Below, one piece after another: positions 42,122 through 54,200 of a stretch of 64,000 nt of DNA (its first letter is position 1; every line of letters starts with the position of its first letter). The DNA lies in NCBI GenBank assembly GCA_039704465.1, contig JASFAU010000006.1, forward strand, positions 806,001-870,000, read 5' to 3'. A program made the translations under genes and the position numbers. The notes beneath the pieces were generated by a model, which did no database searches, had not been told where the DNA came from, and saw only the letters and a list, made by a program, of their open reading frames with translations. This stretch comes from Plasmodiophora brassicae. Taxonomy: Eukaryota > Endomyxa > Phytomyxea > Plasmodiophorida > Plasmodiophoridae.

Positions 42122-44878
42122 TTAATTACTACCCGCATTGTTGTCGGGTCGATCCTGCGGGTCCTGACTCGTCTGGGACGACTCCCAGCCGCCCATGCGC
42201 CTGAACATCTCGGACACCAATCGGGAGCCGCGTCGTACGCGCGATTCGTACAGATCGAACTTGATGGACGTTATGCCGATCACGATGACGTCGCCGGGCA
42301 CCAAGGCACAGTGCTGCGTCTTGGCGCCGTTGACGGTCGCACCCGTTGATGACCCCAAATCGAATAGCTCCGCATCTGATCACATCGCTGCTGTTCAGTG
42401 GTGGGAAGCAGAGGCAGTCGTTGGGTACAACGCGTACGTGTCTTCGTATACGTAATGCGGATATGGGACCTGGACACGTGCTTATCACTCAAAATGACGT
42501 CGTTACTCGGATCCCGTCCAATCGTAATCGAGTTCGCCTTGCTGTCAAGGACGAAGGTCTGGTGGCCCGATTCGCCTTTCACCGAGATCTGCAACGCCAG
42601 CTCCATATCGACAGGGTCTGATGCGTAACGGCCGTATCAGATCAGCCCGAACATGGTGCGATAACGGCATGGCGTACTGTTGAAATCCTGGCTGGCGGAA
42701 TCGGTATCGCCAACCTCTCGTTGCACCATGGCGCGGAACTGTGCCGTCCGTTTCAGCTTGCCAAACAGCTGGTCGACCTTCGGCGAGACCCATCGGCGAA
42801 GATCGTCGAACACCGTCACTGGAATCTTCGCCTGCCCAAGGATGTCGCGTTCGATCGCCGACGCCATCTCCGGCGATAAGTGGGGCAATTGATCTGGCGA
42901 CCCGTTTGATACAAACTGTGCAAAGGATGCATGAGAGCGAGCGATCGAGGACGACAATGACTCCGACCGCATCGACAAGCTGTCTGGCAGCAGCTGGATC
43001 GATCGGTATCGTTGCAATGCATTTGTCGATGGCGATCAGGCATTCCAGCAGGCAGCGCTCCTCGGACTCATCCAGGAATTTGACGAAGACGTTCATGGCC
43101 GGCTCCGACTCCATGCAATGGTCGACGGTGTACCCGGCCACGCGAAGGTCGACAATATGTGACAGGTGCATCGCAATGTCCATTGTCGTCGGCGTCGCTG
43201 AAGTCGCTTCGCCATTGCCCTCCAGCAACGGGACCGATTTGGCATCCAGCGGATGCTGGGGCCCTCGAAGGATCGTCGACAGAAGACTTTGCTTCTTCCG
43301 ATGCGTCGGCTTTACGGGACGGTCGCCCGCTGCGCTTGCCGCCTCCATTCCCGCCTTCAGTGCATTGGCCAGTTCGGCTTCCTGCCTGCACTGGTTGATG
43401 GTCTGCTGGATCTCTGTTCATTAAGGGCATAAGCCGACCTGTCGCCCATGTGCCAAGCGACTGAACGTACCGTGAAGCCACTCGCATAGGGCCACCGCAT
43501 GCTTGGCACGAAAGGACAGCTTCCGAAGCGGCGTCTTTACGTAAAAGACCCATCGCCCTGACGGGAACGTCACCCACCGAGACGAATACCAGTCATGCCG
43601 CGATCACCGTTGCGAATCTCGTTCGTGTCCAGGCCGGCGGATGCGAACGTCAGTGCCAGGAACGACGTCGGCCGCTGGGCGCTCGACGATGCAAACCAGT
43701 ACCTGTCCAGACATGAACGTAAATGTCCAGACGGGGTCCGCTCGTCGGGCGCCGATCTTACAGGGATTGGTCGTGGAGGATCATGAAGTACGTGTTCGAC
43801 GTCATTCGGTCATGCAGGTTGCCAGAGATGTTGAATTCGTTGACCTCGACCGTGCCCTGGAACTTTTTCGACGACGACGCCAGCATGGACGAACACGCGT
43901 TCGCCAGGCCCTATTGTGGCACACCGTTCAGCAGCCGGCGCGGCGACTCGTTCGTCCACGTACCGATTCCGCGAGGCACGTCATGATCGTCTCCATGCGG
44001 TACCGTTGTAGGAACAGCTCCTTCTTCAGGAGCGGCGTGACCTTCTTCGCGGCTTGCACCTTGTCGGCCCAGATCTCCTCGCCCACCAGCGGCCTCAGGC
44101 TCCTCTCGATCCCTTCCAGCAGGTCGACCTTCTGCGACTCCGACTGGCACTTCATGATCACGATGCTGTCGGGCGTCACGACCTTCACGATGTGGTCGCC
44201 AATCTCGCGGTCGGCGTGATTCTTGAAGTGCACGTCGAATTCGCGTCGGCGCTTCTCAGCGATCGCCTGCATGCTTTGGGCCACGTCGCTGCCGTTGTCT
44301 TTGCCATCTGAGTCGCTTATCGAGAAACTGATCTCATCGGCGCCAGTCGCCGTTGCCGATGCCTCCAGTGGCACCGCATCGGTGGATAGCACGAACGATA
44401 TTGGGAACCTGCCCGTGTTCTGCGTCTGCGAACGCTCGCGACGGAACATCAGCGTTCCGTTCGATACCTCCACGTACGCCTGCTGCCATTGCTACGCGCG
44501 AAACGACTGGATCAGTGGAGCCTCAGCTAGGCATACAGAGTATTGCACGTGGACCTGGGTGGGTAGTAACGACGACGCGGCCTGGAGGTCAACGGCTCCT
44601 TCGAAGGTCGGCGATGCCGCCAGCGGGTACGATTTCCTCGTGCTGGATTCAATCTAAAGGAGAGCGTCGTTAGAGACCGGCGGTGGGCAGGACATCGTCG
44701 GCCAGACATTATACGGCAAGTAACGCAAGGTGTCGATGACGCTCATCGTGTGGTCGTCCATGCTCGAGAACACGCGGCCGATCTTCGGGTCCGGATCCTG
44801 AGCGAACGAGCTCTCGGGCAGTTCCTGGAACGCTGCATAGGAGCCGATACTGCCGCGACGCCCACCGATCTTCAGCAT
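42122..44878 (-). CDS. PH-RGS-FHA domain signalling protein (copy 2)
   Basis: Paralog of the gene at 7971. ATG 44878 opens MLKIGGRRGSIGSYAAFQEL. The shared N-terminal motif SSMDDHTMSVIDTLRYLP matches SSMDDSTMNMLETLRYLP of copy 1. Then come AYVEVSNGTLMFRRERS, TPDSIVIMKCQSESQKVDLL, and a PH domain (KFQGTVEVNEFNISGNL, MILHDQSLYWFASSS, LRKLSFRAKHAVALCEWLH). The RGS domain follows (MNVFVKFLDESEERCLLECL, FVSNGSPDQLPHLSPEMASA, FGKLKRTAQFRAMVQRE), then the FHA domain (NSITIGRDPSNDVILSDKHV, SRSHIRI, DLGSSTGATVNGAKT). About ten short introns, most at the same places as in copy 1. The FHA binding residues (GR, S-x2-H, N-G) are kept. Roles as for copy 1, by inference. Confidence 0.85.
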
Positions 44879-45023
44879 CGCCAACCCGTATACACGTTGG
44901 TGGCGCGATCTTCGTCACTCTGGTTGGCGCGTGCCACAGCCAACTGAGCAGATTTTCACTAGCCGACACGAGCTCGGCGTCCTACATCATGACGCTCACC
45001 GAACCGAGTATGAGGTATCTCGT

Positions 45024-46445
45024 TTAGTCGGATTTGACATTCGCCGGTTTGAGGGCCTTCCGAATCGCAGGTCGCAGGCGCGCTACTGCCTTTGCTTTTG
45101 GGCCATCTTCGACGTCTATGACGCTTGTCCCGAGCGCATCCTTTAAGGCACGAAGGTCGTCACCGTACACAGAGGAAGTGAACCCGGCGATGGAGGAGAC
45201 GTGCTCGAGGACAGTGATGGACGGACCAGGAGACACATGGGCCGTTGACAGCAGTGAAACCCACGCTGACTTGGCAGCGGAATGCCAAAGCGGATCGGGC
45301 GACGGTGACATGAGTGACACGGCAACTAGTATGGCGACTTGTTCCGGTGTGGAGACACGAGCAGGCACGCGGACCGCCCTGCCATAGTACGCCGCCAGGG
45401 ACGGACTGGACAATACAAGCAACGACTGTTTAGGTGCAACAACGGTCGACAGGCGAGAGAGTCGCTGACCTGCGCGATACACATGCAATCACAGCCGAGT
45501 ACGCTGGCGCGGTTAGGGCGTCGGAACTCAGACCGCACAGGCATCGCCAGGTACCAGTCTGTCAATCCGGACACATGAGAACGGGACGCGTACGACCGGG
45601 AATGATCGCGGCTCACCTGAATCAACACCGGCGATACGACGTTCTCCCTGTCGGCACCTCGTGCCTCCTTGACGAAGAATGCGACTACTTCGCACGCTTC
45701 CTTTGGAAACGTTATACAACAACCATTACACGGTGTCTACGACGGGCCTACCTGCTCAGGAACAGACGGTGCAACGATATCTCGGAACTGTGAGCGCACA
45801 CAGTCCCACAGGCGCTGCCTGAACGTGGGGCGGGGATCCGTTGCCACACACCTACAGACGTTGGCCATTACGCACGATCACCATCGACGATGCGCATGCC
45901 ATCCGATACAGGTTCGCGAGCAGCGACAGCCGCATGTCCTTGGGGAGACCGCCCAGGACTGTACCCACCTGTGCGATATCTTCGACGAGCATCGCTTGTA
46001 GCAGATGCAGGCCTCGAAACCGCACCGCCAGCCTCACTCGGTCGGGCGCCATCGCGACGATTCTCGCCAGGCGCTCAGCAATGCCGCGTGTCGACTCCTT
46101 CGCCAGACAGGCCGACGACCACGCTTGCGATATCAGCATCGTCAGACGATCGCTATCCTCTGCGACATGTTCGTTCTCAGCAGCGCCAGCGGCATCGCGA
46201 ACCCACCGCAGCAGACCCGGCGATCGCTCCAGGACCCGCTCCAGGTGGCGCATCAGCGCGACGATCAGGCGCGCGTGGCCGCCGTCGCTGACGTTCGCGA
46301 CGAACCGCTCCGTCAGGGCGCCGTCGACGATCCTGCCGTCCACATCGCCCCGCGTGATCGCCGCAGCGGCAGCGTCGACATCGTCGGCGGGCACGTCCGG
46401 CAGGACCTGGCCCAGGCGCTCCAGCGTCACGTCGTGCGCCACCAT
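45024..46445 (-). CDS. Helical protein of unknown function
   Basis: ATG 46445 opens MVAHDVTLERLGQVLPDVPA. Exon 1 is alpha-helical throughout (ERFVANVSDGGHARLIVALM, LHLLQAMLVEDIAQVGTVLG, LPKDMRLSLLANLYRMA). Introns lead to LQRLWDCVRSQFRDIVAPS, EACEVVAFFVKEARGADREN and, after a ~150-nt intron with acceptor gcaggtcag, RLSRLSTVVAPKQSLLVLSS and ITVLEHVSSIAGFTSSVYGD. The tail is basic (RLRPAIRKALKPANVKSD). The pattern suits a HEAT/ARM-type helical repeat protein, but no specific family was recognised. The start is 92 bp from that of the divergent membrane protein gene at 46537. The open frame above ATG 46445 overlaps that gene and is probably not used. Confidence 0.6.
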
Positions 46446-46536
46446 GACGACGACGACGACGTCGCGCAACTCCGTTCCAGGCCCGCGCCTGGCGCGATAG
46501 AATCGATTCGGGTACCTTCCACATGGAGGCGGGTCG

Positions 46537-48254
46537 ATGAGGCGGGGCGTCGTCGACGGCAGCGCCGACCTGGGCACGATCGATGACCTGGGCGTTGTCG
46601 AGGGCGGCGCGCGCCTCGGGCGGTCGGCGACCGCTCGACGGCCGTCTTGTTCGTTGCCGACGGTCGTCGCCGTCGTTGCCACCATCATCGCGGCAGCGTC
46701 GCTGACGATGGTGGCGTTCCACGTGACGTTTGAGGAGGCCTTTGCTGTCGTGCCGCGATGGGCATCCCGGCAACCGCGACCGCCGCCGGCGACACGCCCG
46801 TCGACGACAACGGCAACGGCCTCCGCCCTGCAACGCTATCGTCGTACCGGCACGACGTGGATCCTAAAGACGTCGTCCACGCCCACCCCGATTCCTCGAC
46901 GACGAATGACGAGTACGCCGGATGCCCACCCGGCGAGCGTGCCCAGCAGCTATCGCACGACAACCCGCACGAACGGTACCCCACATGCAACGTCACGCCA
47001 TGGCACACCGCATCCACCCGCGTCTCCAACGCCCAGTCCGACGCCATCGCCGACGCCTAACACGATCCGGTCGTCCGTGCCAGGCCTCACGCCGTCACCA
47101 AGGCCGAATCCGGCACGACCTCGTACTAGTACTCGACGCACACCCTCACCGACGCCGAATCCGACGCCATCACCAACGCCCGCTCCGACACTGAAACCAA
47201 AGGCTTCGACGGGCCAGCGTCAGGCATCGTCGGGAATAACGGTGGCGATCACGCCATCGTGCCCCGTGTTGAATGCCACCGCGGGGCGGGTCGCGAGATC
47301 GTTTCCCGACGTTGTCCGCGGCCTGTACGTTAGTTTCTGTAGAGCGTCGACGCTGGGCGACCAGTACGACATGATCTGCCAGTCCAGGGACAAACAGTAC
47401 GCGCTGCTCGCGTTCGTCGTCGACCAGCGTATCAATTCGCTGGCGATGTACAACCTGAACACCGTGTTTCGCGACTCGTCGCTGACGGCAACGCTGTCTG
47501 AGTTCATGACGGCGGCGAACGCCTGTGGCGTGTCGGAATTCAACGCAATCATTGGCGACGGTGGGTTCAGTACCGATCGCGATGCGTTGTATGGGTACCA
47601 GACGAACCCCAGCTACTCGTCGACGCGTTTCAATGGCCTCATCACCGAGTTTGAGTTCTGGAACCCGTCCGGGGAGACGGAGGCGTCCGCGTTCGCCAGA
47701 TACCTGTCCGATATCAAAGCCCTGAGAGGAACGGCGAGCATACCGGGCGCCGCGAACGGGACCAGGCTGAAAGTCGGCACCTATCTGGGATGGCTGACAA
47801 ACGCCCCGCCGAACCAAACGGTCGCCGCTGCTGAAATCGCGAACAACGTCGATCGGGTCTACCTGCACGCGTACGTCTCCAACCCGGTCAACGCGTTCTC
47901 CTACATCAGCAACCGGTTGCAATCGTTCGCCACGGCGGGCGTGCCGCTCGAGATCATACCCATCTACAGCGGCGAAGGCAAATGGTACTGCGATGGGTGC
48001 ACCTACCCGACGACGCCATGCACGCCCGGGGTCAACTGCTTCAGCGGCGATTGGTTCGCCGCTCATGGCTTAGCACCGGCAGAATCTGCCTTCAATTCGT
48101 CGTATACTGCCTGGAGCCACTCAGCGCATCCTGCACTGAACTGGGTGGGATATCAGGTGCGTTCGATCGGTTTCTCACCGGTGCCCAGATCTAAACATGG
48201 CTTGCATGGATTCAGTATTTCGCGTACCAGTACCTCGGGCACTACGTGCAGTAG
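46537..48254 (+). CDS. Type II membrane protein with Pro/Thr stalk and TIM-barrel-like ectodomain
   Basis: ATG 46537 gives a 40-residue cytosolic head, then one TM helix (TVVAVVATIIAAASLTMVAF). A Pro/Thr/Ser-rich stalk of about 140 residues contains PTPSPTPNT-like repeats. The globular domain of about 320 residues has alternating strands and helices: VVRGLYVSFCRASTLGDQYD, YALLAFVVDQRINSLAMYNL, FMTAANACGVSEFNAIIGDG, GLITEFEFWNPSG, LKVGTYLGWLTN, NVDRVYLHAYVSNPVNAF, VPLEIIPIYSGEG. The order resembles a glycoside-hydrolase TIM barrel, with candidate acids in ITEFEFW and PIYSGEG, but this is inference. A single intron near 48154-48212 joins WVGYQ|YFAYQYLGHYVQ. Cys pairs (CDGCTYPTTPCTPGVNC) may form disulfides. 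Confidence 0.68.
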
Positions 48255-48293
48255 TATCCAACATGGGCTCAATTGAATTCGGGGATCGCGCGT

Positions 48294-49416
48294 CTATCTG
48301 TGGGAGTGCCAGTCGTAGCGAGCAGAGAGGTAATCGAGATCGTGTGCGACGAAGAATTCGGCGGGTGGGCCTTGGCGGCCTGTAGGAACCGGCGTCTTTA
48401 TGTGCTTCTCGATGCGATCGCTGTCCGGTGGCTCGCCCGGGTATCGTTTCAGTGCCTCGGAATCGCAGTACTTGACCGAGGCGAGCTCGACGCCTCCTGT
48501 GCGGACGGCCAGCCCCACCGACAGGTTGCTGTAGTGCCCAATCGCCTGCGAGATGGTTACGAAGTGGCCGCATAAGGGAACGCCAAACTGTGCTCACCAT
48601 CCTGACGCCATCTGTCCACATGTCCTTCAGGATGTGCGACACGAGAGAAGTCATCGCCCCTCTGGGCGAATCAGGGGCAGAGGCGATGAGGGCGATTTCC
48701 TCAACCAAGGTGCATCCGCCCCCAGATTGGACAGAGTATGCTGCCAGCTTCGACGCCATCGACCTTTGCGGTCCATCACCGAGTTGCGCCAAGTTGCTCA
48801 CAGCCTGTTCATATCCCGTCTTAGACATACGTCTGAGGAACAGAGCACACCAACGTACCTCATCACACTCGGCCAGGAACCAGAGAACTTCCGGGTGCCT
48901 ATCCGCGCATACGTACTGAACTAGGCCCTGAGGGAGGTCGGCAAGGTCATCCATGCACCCGCCTCGTAACGCCGTGACGATCCTCTTGACAACATGGACC
49001 CGCAGCGGTGTAAACGGTATGCAGACGGCAGCACAGACGACGGCGCCATCGGTAGGCCTGATCATCGCCGCGCTGTGCGACGTCATCTGATGCCAGTACC
49101 CGGCGGTGACCATTCGCCTTGTCTCCTCCAGCGTGTGGCCACCCGCCGCCAGCGTTAGCAGTTCCCGCTGGTTGAACTGCTCGATCAGCATTGTCATCGC
49201 CCTGACGCTGACTGGATCGGCCACATCCCTCGACAGCTTCACGACGGTCAGCTCGTCACCCCGCACCATACAGATGCTCTTCGTGTGACTGCCCCCGCGA
49301 GGCAGAAGGGCCTCCTCGACATGGGATTGGGAGGGATAATGATGTTCCGTCCGTCCCAAATCCGGATACCTATTTCGATTCGAACACACATGTACCGGAA
49401 TTAGCTCAGCTTGCAT
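48294..49416 (-). CDS. Hypothetical protein (about 350 aa)
   Basis: ATG 49416 opens MQAELIPVHVCSNRNRYPDL. The body is helical (RAMTMLIEQFNQRELLTLAA, EETRRMVTAGYWHQMTSHSA, VHVVKRIVTALRGGCMDDLA, PEVLWFLAECDEVRWCALFL). An intron (gtgagc...cgcag, 48589-48540) joins WTDGVRM|AIGHYSNLSVGLAV and gives an end of TGGVELASVKYCDSEALKRY then FFVAHDLDYLSARYDWHSHR. Tail to tail with the membrane protein ending at 48254. Function not recognised. Confidence 0.6.
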
Positions 49417-49505
49417 TCCCGCTTCCGCTGCAGACCAAATTCGCTGCGTGCTCTGCCGGAGCGAACGAGAAAGGGTGGGAGCTGACGCGAACGAAGGATA
49501 CGGCT

Positions 49506-49943
49506 ATGGAAGGATCACTGGGAATCCACATCGCCGACGCACGAACGAAGAAGCTTTCGGTAACAAAGCAGGGCACGCTGCTGGTAAAGTCGCGTCGCAT
49601 GCTGGTGCCGACGTGGACCCCGATGACGGTCGCCATCTTCAACGGGCATACGTTCTTCTTCAAGAACGACAAGAAGTGCCGGCTGTTCGTGCGGGACCTG
49701 TCGATCGCGAACCTGAAAGCCCTGGCGGAGAAGCACGCCGACTCTTGGGTCTCCCTCCGGAATGCCTCCGTTCGCACCAAACCGGACGATGTCGAGCACC
49801 ATAAGCTCAACAGGGTGTACGTGGACGCCCCGGAGCACAGACGATGCCTGTGCTTTCGCGCCGCCTCCGACCAGATCAAATCCGACTGGATCGCCGCGTT
49901 CGAGTCCGAAATCAACTCGGGCCGGGAACCCATCCCATTCTAA
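49506..49943 (+). CDS. Small PH-domain protein
   Basis: Single exon, 145 residues, essentially one PH domain. First strands: KQGTLLVKSRRMLVPTWTP, VAIFNGHTFFFKNDKKCRLF. Later: NRVYVDAPEHRRCLCFRAAS, and the C-terminal helix DQIKSDWIAAFESEI with the conserved Trp. Basic residues in the first loop (KSRR) could contact phosphoinositides. Its start is 90 bp from that of the divergent hypothetical gene at 49416. Confidence 0.72.
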   Translation: MEGSLGIHIADARTKKLSVTKQGTLLVKSRRMLVPTWTPMTVAIFNGHTFFFKNDKKCRLFVRDLSIANLKALAEKHADSWVSLRNASVRTKPDDVEHHKLNRVYVDAPEHRRCLCFRAASDQIKSDWIAAFESEINSGREPIPF

Positions 49944-50145
49944 TCACGCGTGCGGTCCGATAATTGAACACAATGCACCGCGCTACTGTGTTCACCAATG
50001 GGACACCCCTTCCGCAATCGTACCGTATAGCCTATTCGCAGACGTCGCCAACGTTCGTGGGAAGTTGCGCGCGTTTCATCGCCATTCACCATTTAGAGCG
50101 ACTGCCACATTTGGACAACATCGTCGTCGCAGACGTGCTGTCGAC

Positions 50146-51133
50146 ATGATGCAGGCGTGGCAGTCGGTGTGCCCGCATTCGCCCGGCGCTCGCGACACGA
50201 TCGCCTGCAATCGGGTGCGCGTGCCGATGCGGTTGGACGGCGACCAGGTCCAGGTTCGGGTGCGTGCCGCGGCGCTGAACCCCATTGATGTGTACCGGCT
50301 CGAGGAGGGCCCGTTCCCGCACACAATCGGGTACGATTTCGCTGGTACTGTCGAACGGCTTCCCGACGCTCGTCGTGAGTGTTCGTGGGAGCGCGGCGAT
50401 CACGTGTACGGTCGGGAAGCAGGATGGACTGTGCGCGAGTTGTTGAGGGTTCGTTTGATTCGGCAGATTCGGGTGCGTGCACCCCTCTGGGCGTTCTTTC
50501 GACGACAGCGGGTCGCTTCAGGAATACGTTGTAGTGAACGTGGGGCAATGCACCCGGATGCCTGACAATTTGTCGTTCACGGAAGCGGCATCGACGGCAT
50601 TGGTGGGCACGACGGTGGTTCAAGCTTTCGACGCCGGGCGTCTCCATCGGGGAGGTGACATCCTGATTACAGGCGGCGCTGGCGGCGTCGGGTCTATCGC
50701 CATCCAGATCGCGAAAGCAGTGTACGAGGCTGACACCGTTCGCGTTACAGTGCACACTGAAGCGCAGGCCGAGTTCTGCAGGCGTCTTGGCGCTGATCAC
50801 GTCACAATTCTGCACAGCGACGTCCCGATGCAGGCGTTGCCGTCGTCGGTCACCTGTGTCCTGGATTGCACGCATGAGGGCCGACAGTTGGCGACGATGG
50901 CCAAAGGCATTCCGATTGTCAGCATCACAAGCAGCGGCGCGGGTGTGACCAGCATCGCGGCCCGCACCGGACGACGATCCGAATTGGAGCGCCTGCTCCC
51001 GGCTCTGGAAAGCGGCCGTGTCCGACCCGTCATCGATCGCGTGTTCAAGTTCGGTGACGTACCCGCTGCCATCAACCATCTGTCCTACGGTCACCCGATG
51101 GGAAAAGTGGTCATCACTTTCGAACAGGAATGA
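50146..51133 (+). CDS. Quinone oxidoreductase-like MDR enzyme (zinc-independent)
   Basis: Medium-chain dehydrogenase/reductase. Two exons. Exon 1 from ATG 50146: QVQVRVRAAALNPIDVYRLE, FPHTIGYDFAGTVERLP, ERGDHV. A 62-nt intron (gtacgg...ggcag) joins HV|FGCVHPSGRSFDDSGSLQEY. Then the Rossmann domain (GGDILITGGAGGVGSIAIQI) with G-x-G-x2-G, FCRRLGADHVTILHS, and the end GHPMGKVVITFEQE. The catalytic and structural zinc ligands of alcohol dehydrogenases are missing, as in zeta-crystallin/RTN4IP1-type reductases. NADPH-dependent reduction of quinones or enones is the likely activity. Confidence 0.85.
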
Positions 51134-51282
51134 CTTCTTATGCGTTCAACGTGACGTGTGTTCCTCTCGCCAGAAACCCATGTTTTACGATCTACTTGGC
51201 ACACGGGTAACCTTGTCGTTTATGGGAACCAAGGGTACCCTGGGTCGATCTGGTCGTAATCACATTTGTCGGCGACGACGCG

Positions 51283-54200
51283 ATGTCGCATTCCATGTAC
51301 GACAGGAAATGGCAGTCCGCCATGGAGCAGCTGTCCGATCTGGTGTTCATCGAGAACCCGGACGGCGGGTTTGATGATAACGGCACGCCGATCCCGGCGC
51401 CGCCGGTGGCGGGCGCTGCGACCACGATCACTCGGGAGGCGGCTTTCAGGCATTTCGGCATGCTCTATATTCGCTACGTTCAGGTTTTCAAGGACATCCA
51501 GGCGTGCTACGATCAGATTGTAACGTGTCGGCGGTATGCCGGTCTCTGAGCAAATGCTTAACGTTCCTGTCAGGTGCACCCGCAGAAACGTCGTGACATT
51601 AGGATCGTGTTGGACGCGACCATGACCCGCCTACTTCAGGTTCGTGACGATACGTACCGATGACCGCGTGGTTTGACATGGCTGCGTTAGGTCAAGAAAA
51701 GCCTGTCGATGTTTGATGGGTTCACGCCCGGCAGCGATTACGTCCACTTGGACGCCGTCATCGACGAGCTGAAGATGACGCCCTACGACCTCGAACTTCC
51801 AGTACCGGCATTCTTCCGGGAACTGAACGACGCGCCGAATCTCGTCGAAGCTCGGAGTAAGTTGTTGCCAGATGGGGTGACGTTCCTGGCCCCTCTGAAC
51901 TTGCCTACAGATTTTGTGGACGCCGCCATGGAGCAGTATGGGCTGACCGACACGCCTGAGGAAGTGACACAGCCCGTCGAGGTTCGCCCATCAGCTGACA
52001 TAACGGGTCCGTGCATGACTGACCTCTGGTCCAGATTGCGATGCCGTCAATGACGCTGGACGACGCGATTCGGATCATCCAGAAGAACGAACGCGGGCGA
52101 CAAGGTCGGTGCCGTGGTCGAATGGTGAAAGCGCTGGCGGACGACCTCAAGAAGCGAAAGATCGTCAAGACGGGCGAAATCGATCCGGTAGGCACTAACC
52201 GGGGATCCAGCTGACATCAACGTGACAATTTCGACAGGTATCGGCCGTCCTGACCTTGCAGCGTTGGTTCCGGGGGATGCTCGCCCGTATTCGAACGCGA
52301 GCTGAGAACGCGCGTGAGCTGAGGTTTCTGGGCATGGTCCCGAGCAGAAGTACTGGCAATGGCATCGATAGTCCCGAGGACGTCGACCATGATCGAACCA
52401 TGAGAACTTGCTCGGACGTTCGCTCCCTGCGCCGCCAGTTACGCAAGGACAATGAGAACGATTACATTGACCAGCTCGAGTCGGTCAAGAAACATGGTGG
52501 CGTAAATACGGCGATCAATAGGCGCAGGCACTTACTCGGGTGTTGTGTACAGTGGAAAACGTTAACGGGCCCGAGTTCCGGGAGAAGATGTGGATTGAGC
52601 GATACGAATGGTGGATCCAGCAGAAAGAACACACAGGCATTGAGCACGAGAACTTTGACGAATTCTACCAGATGAAGAACCCGCCGCCAGTCACCGACCA
52701 GCCAGCTGCCGAACAGGTACTGTCTTCCTCAATTTGTCTGTGGCATACAGGTCGCATCCTGAAGCCGCGTATGGATAGGAAGAGCCTAAGGGTAAAAAGG
52801 GTAAGGGCGATGGGAAGAAGGATAAGAAGGACGCAAAGAAGGATTCGAAGAAGGATGCCAAAGGCGACGTATCGGAAGTGCCGGAGACGATTCCGAATTC
52901 AGTCCTGATCGGACCGACCGCCATCGTCGGCGACCTCTTCCGATGCGTCAAGAAGTATACGGACGTCTGGGCGAAACTCGACGAATCCAATAATTTCAAG
53001 CAGACGTTCGATCACGATCTGGCCGTGCAAAAGGTCGGCTGAATGATTGTTGCCTGTGAGCAACATGCTAACAGGGTCCGTACTGCCAGGTCATGCCCGA
53101 TGTCGTCGAATCAATTCGGAAGACAGTCGACGAGCAGCTTATGTCAGTGCTGGAGAACCTGAAACTCCAGATCCAGATCAGGATGGCCGAGGAGAGCAAG
53201 AAATCCGGCAAGAAGGGCAAGAAGGGAGCGGCAAAGAAGGGCAAAGTACGTCCCATTGGTTATCGTATCCCATGATTGCGTGTGAATGGTAATCCTGCTG
53301 CGTGCAGGGTGGTAAGAAAGGCAAGTCGAGTAAGAAAGGAGACGGAGCCGCGAAAGCCAAGAAATGCTGTGACGGCGAGAAGCTGCTCGGGGACCAATCC
53401 ATTGCACAGTGCATTGACGAGCTCGTCCGGCTGGGTATCGTGAAGCGGATCCCGAACGACGGCGTCAAAACATTGGATCAGTTCATTGTCGATTTCAACT
53501 ACCTCGGTTAGTCAGGCGGTTGTTTTGTCTCATCGTTCGACGTTTCGTTTACGGTAACGATGCAGGACACGAGTACGAATCTGCCAGTGTCCGGCTTGAT
53601 CCATCGCTGGCGCAGATTCGGTCGACTGTCGTCGAGTCCTGCATCTTGCCACTCGGTAGCCAGTACGTCAAAGAGAACTCGCCGTTGTGCAACGCCGTCC
53701 TGTTGTATGGGCCCCCGGGATCTGGCAAGACAATGATCTCCAGGGTAACGCCCCATCCATGAATCATGCCGGGATGCGTTTAACCCCGTTTAGGCTATTG
53801 CATACCACACGAATGCAATGTGGTTTGACTTGTCTGCAAGTGCACTAGAGAAGAAGCTCGGCACGACGAAACAGGTCCGTCTATTGAACGGGGTTCCCAA
53901 TATCCGAAACGTGACGCAAATGATGTTAACAGGAAGTGTCCCGCTTGGTACACATGGTGTTTCACGTCGCTAAACAATCGGCGCCTTCAGTCATCTACAT
54001 TGATCACATCGAAAAGTTGTTCGCTGTTGTTAGTAAGAAGAAGGCCGAAGCGAGCGCAGGAGGCGATGAATTACAGAGGATAAAGAAGGACTTCCTGGCA
54101 CATCGCGATTCGCTAACAGCAAAGGACCGTGTTCTCATCATCGGTGTGGCATGTTTCTTGTTCTGTAAGCGTCCGTAAACCTGATCTGTTATCAGGGAAC

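Noticed and set aside
46445..46685. Upstream extension of the minus-strand helical protein (MMVATTATTVGNEQ...)
   Set aside because: It is open but low-complexity and overlaps the 5' coding part of the membrane protein gene on the other strand. ATG 46445 gives a normal start and a 92-bp divergent gap.
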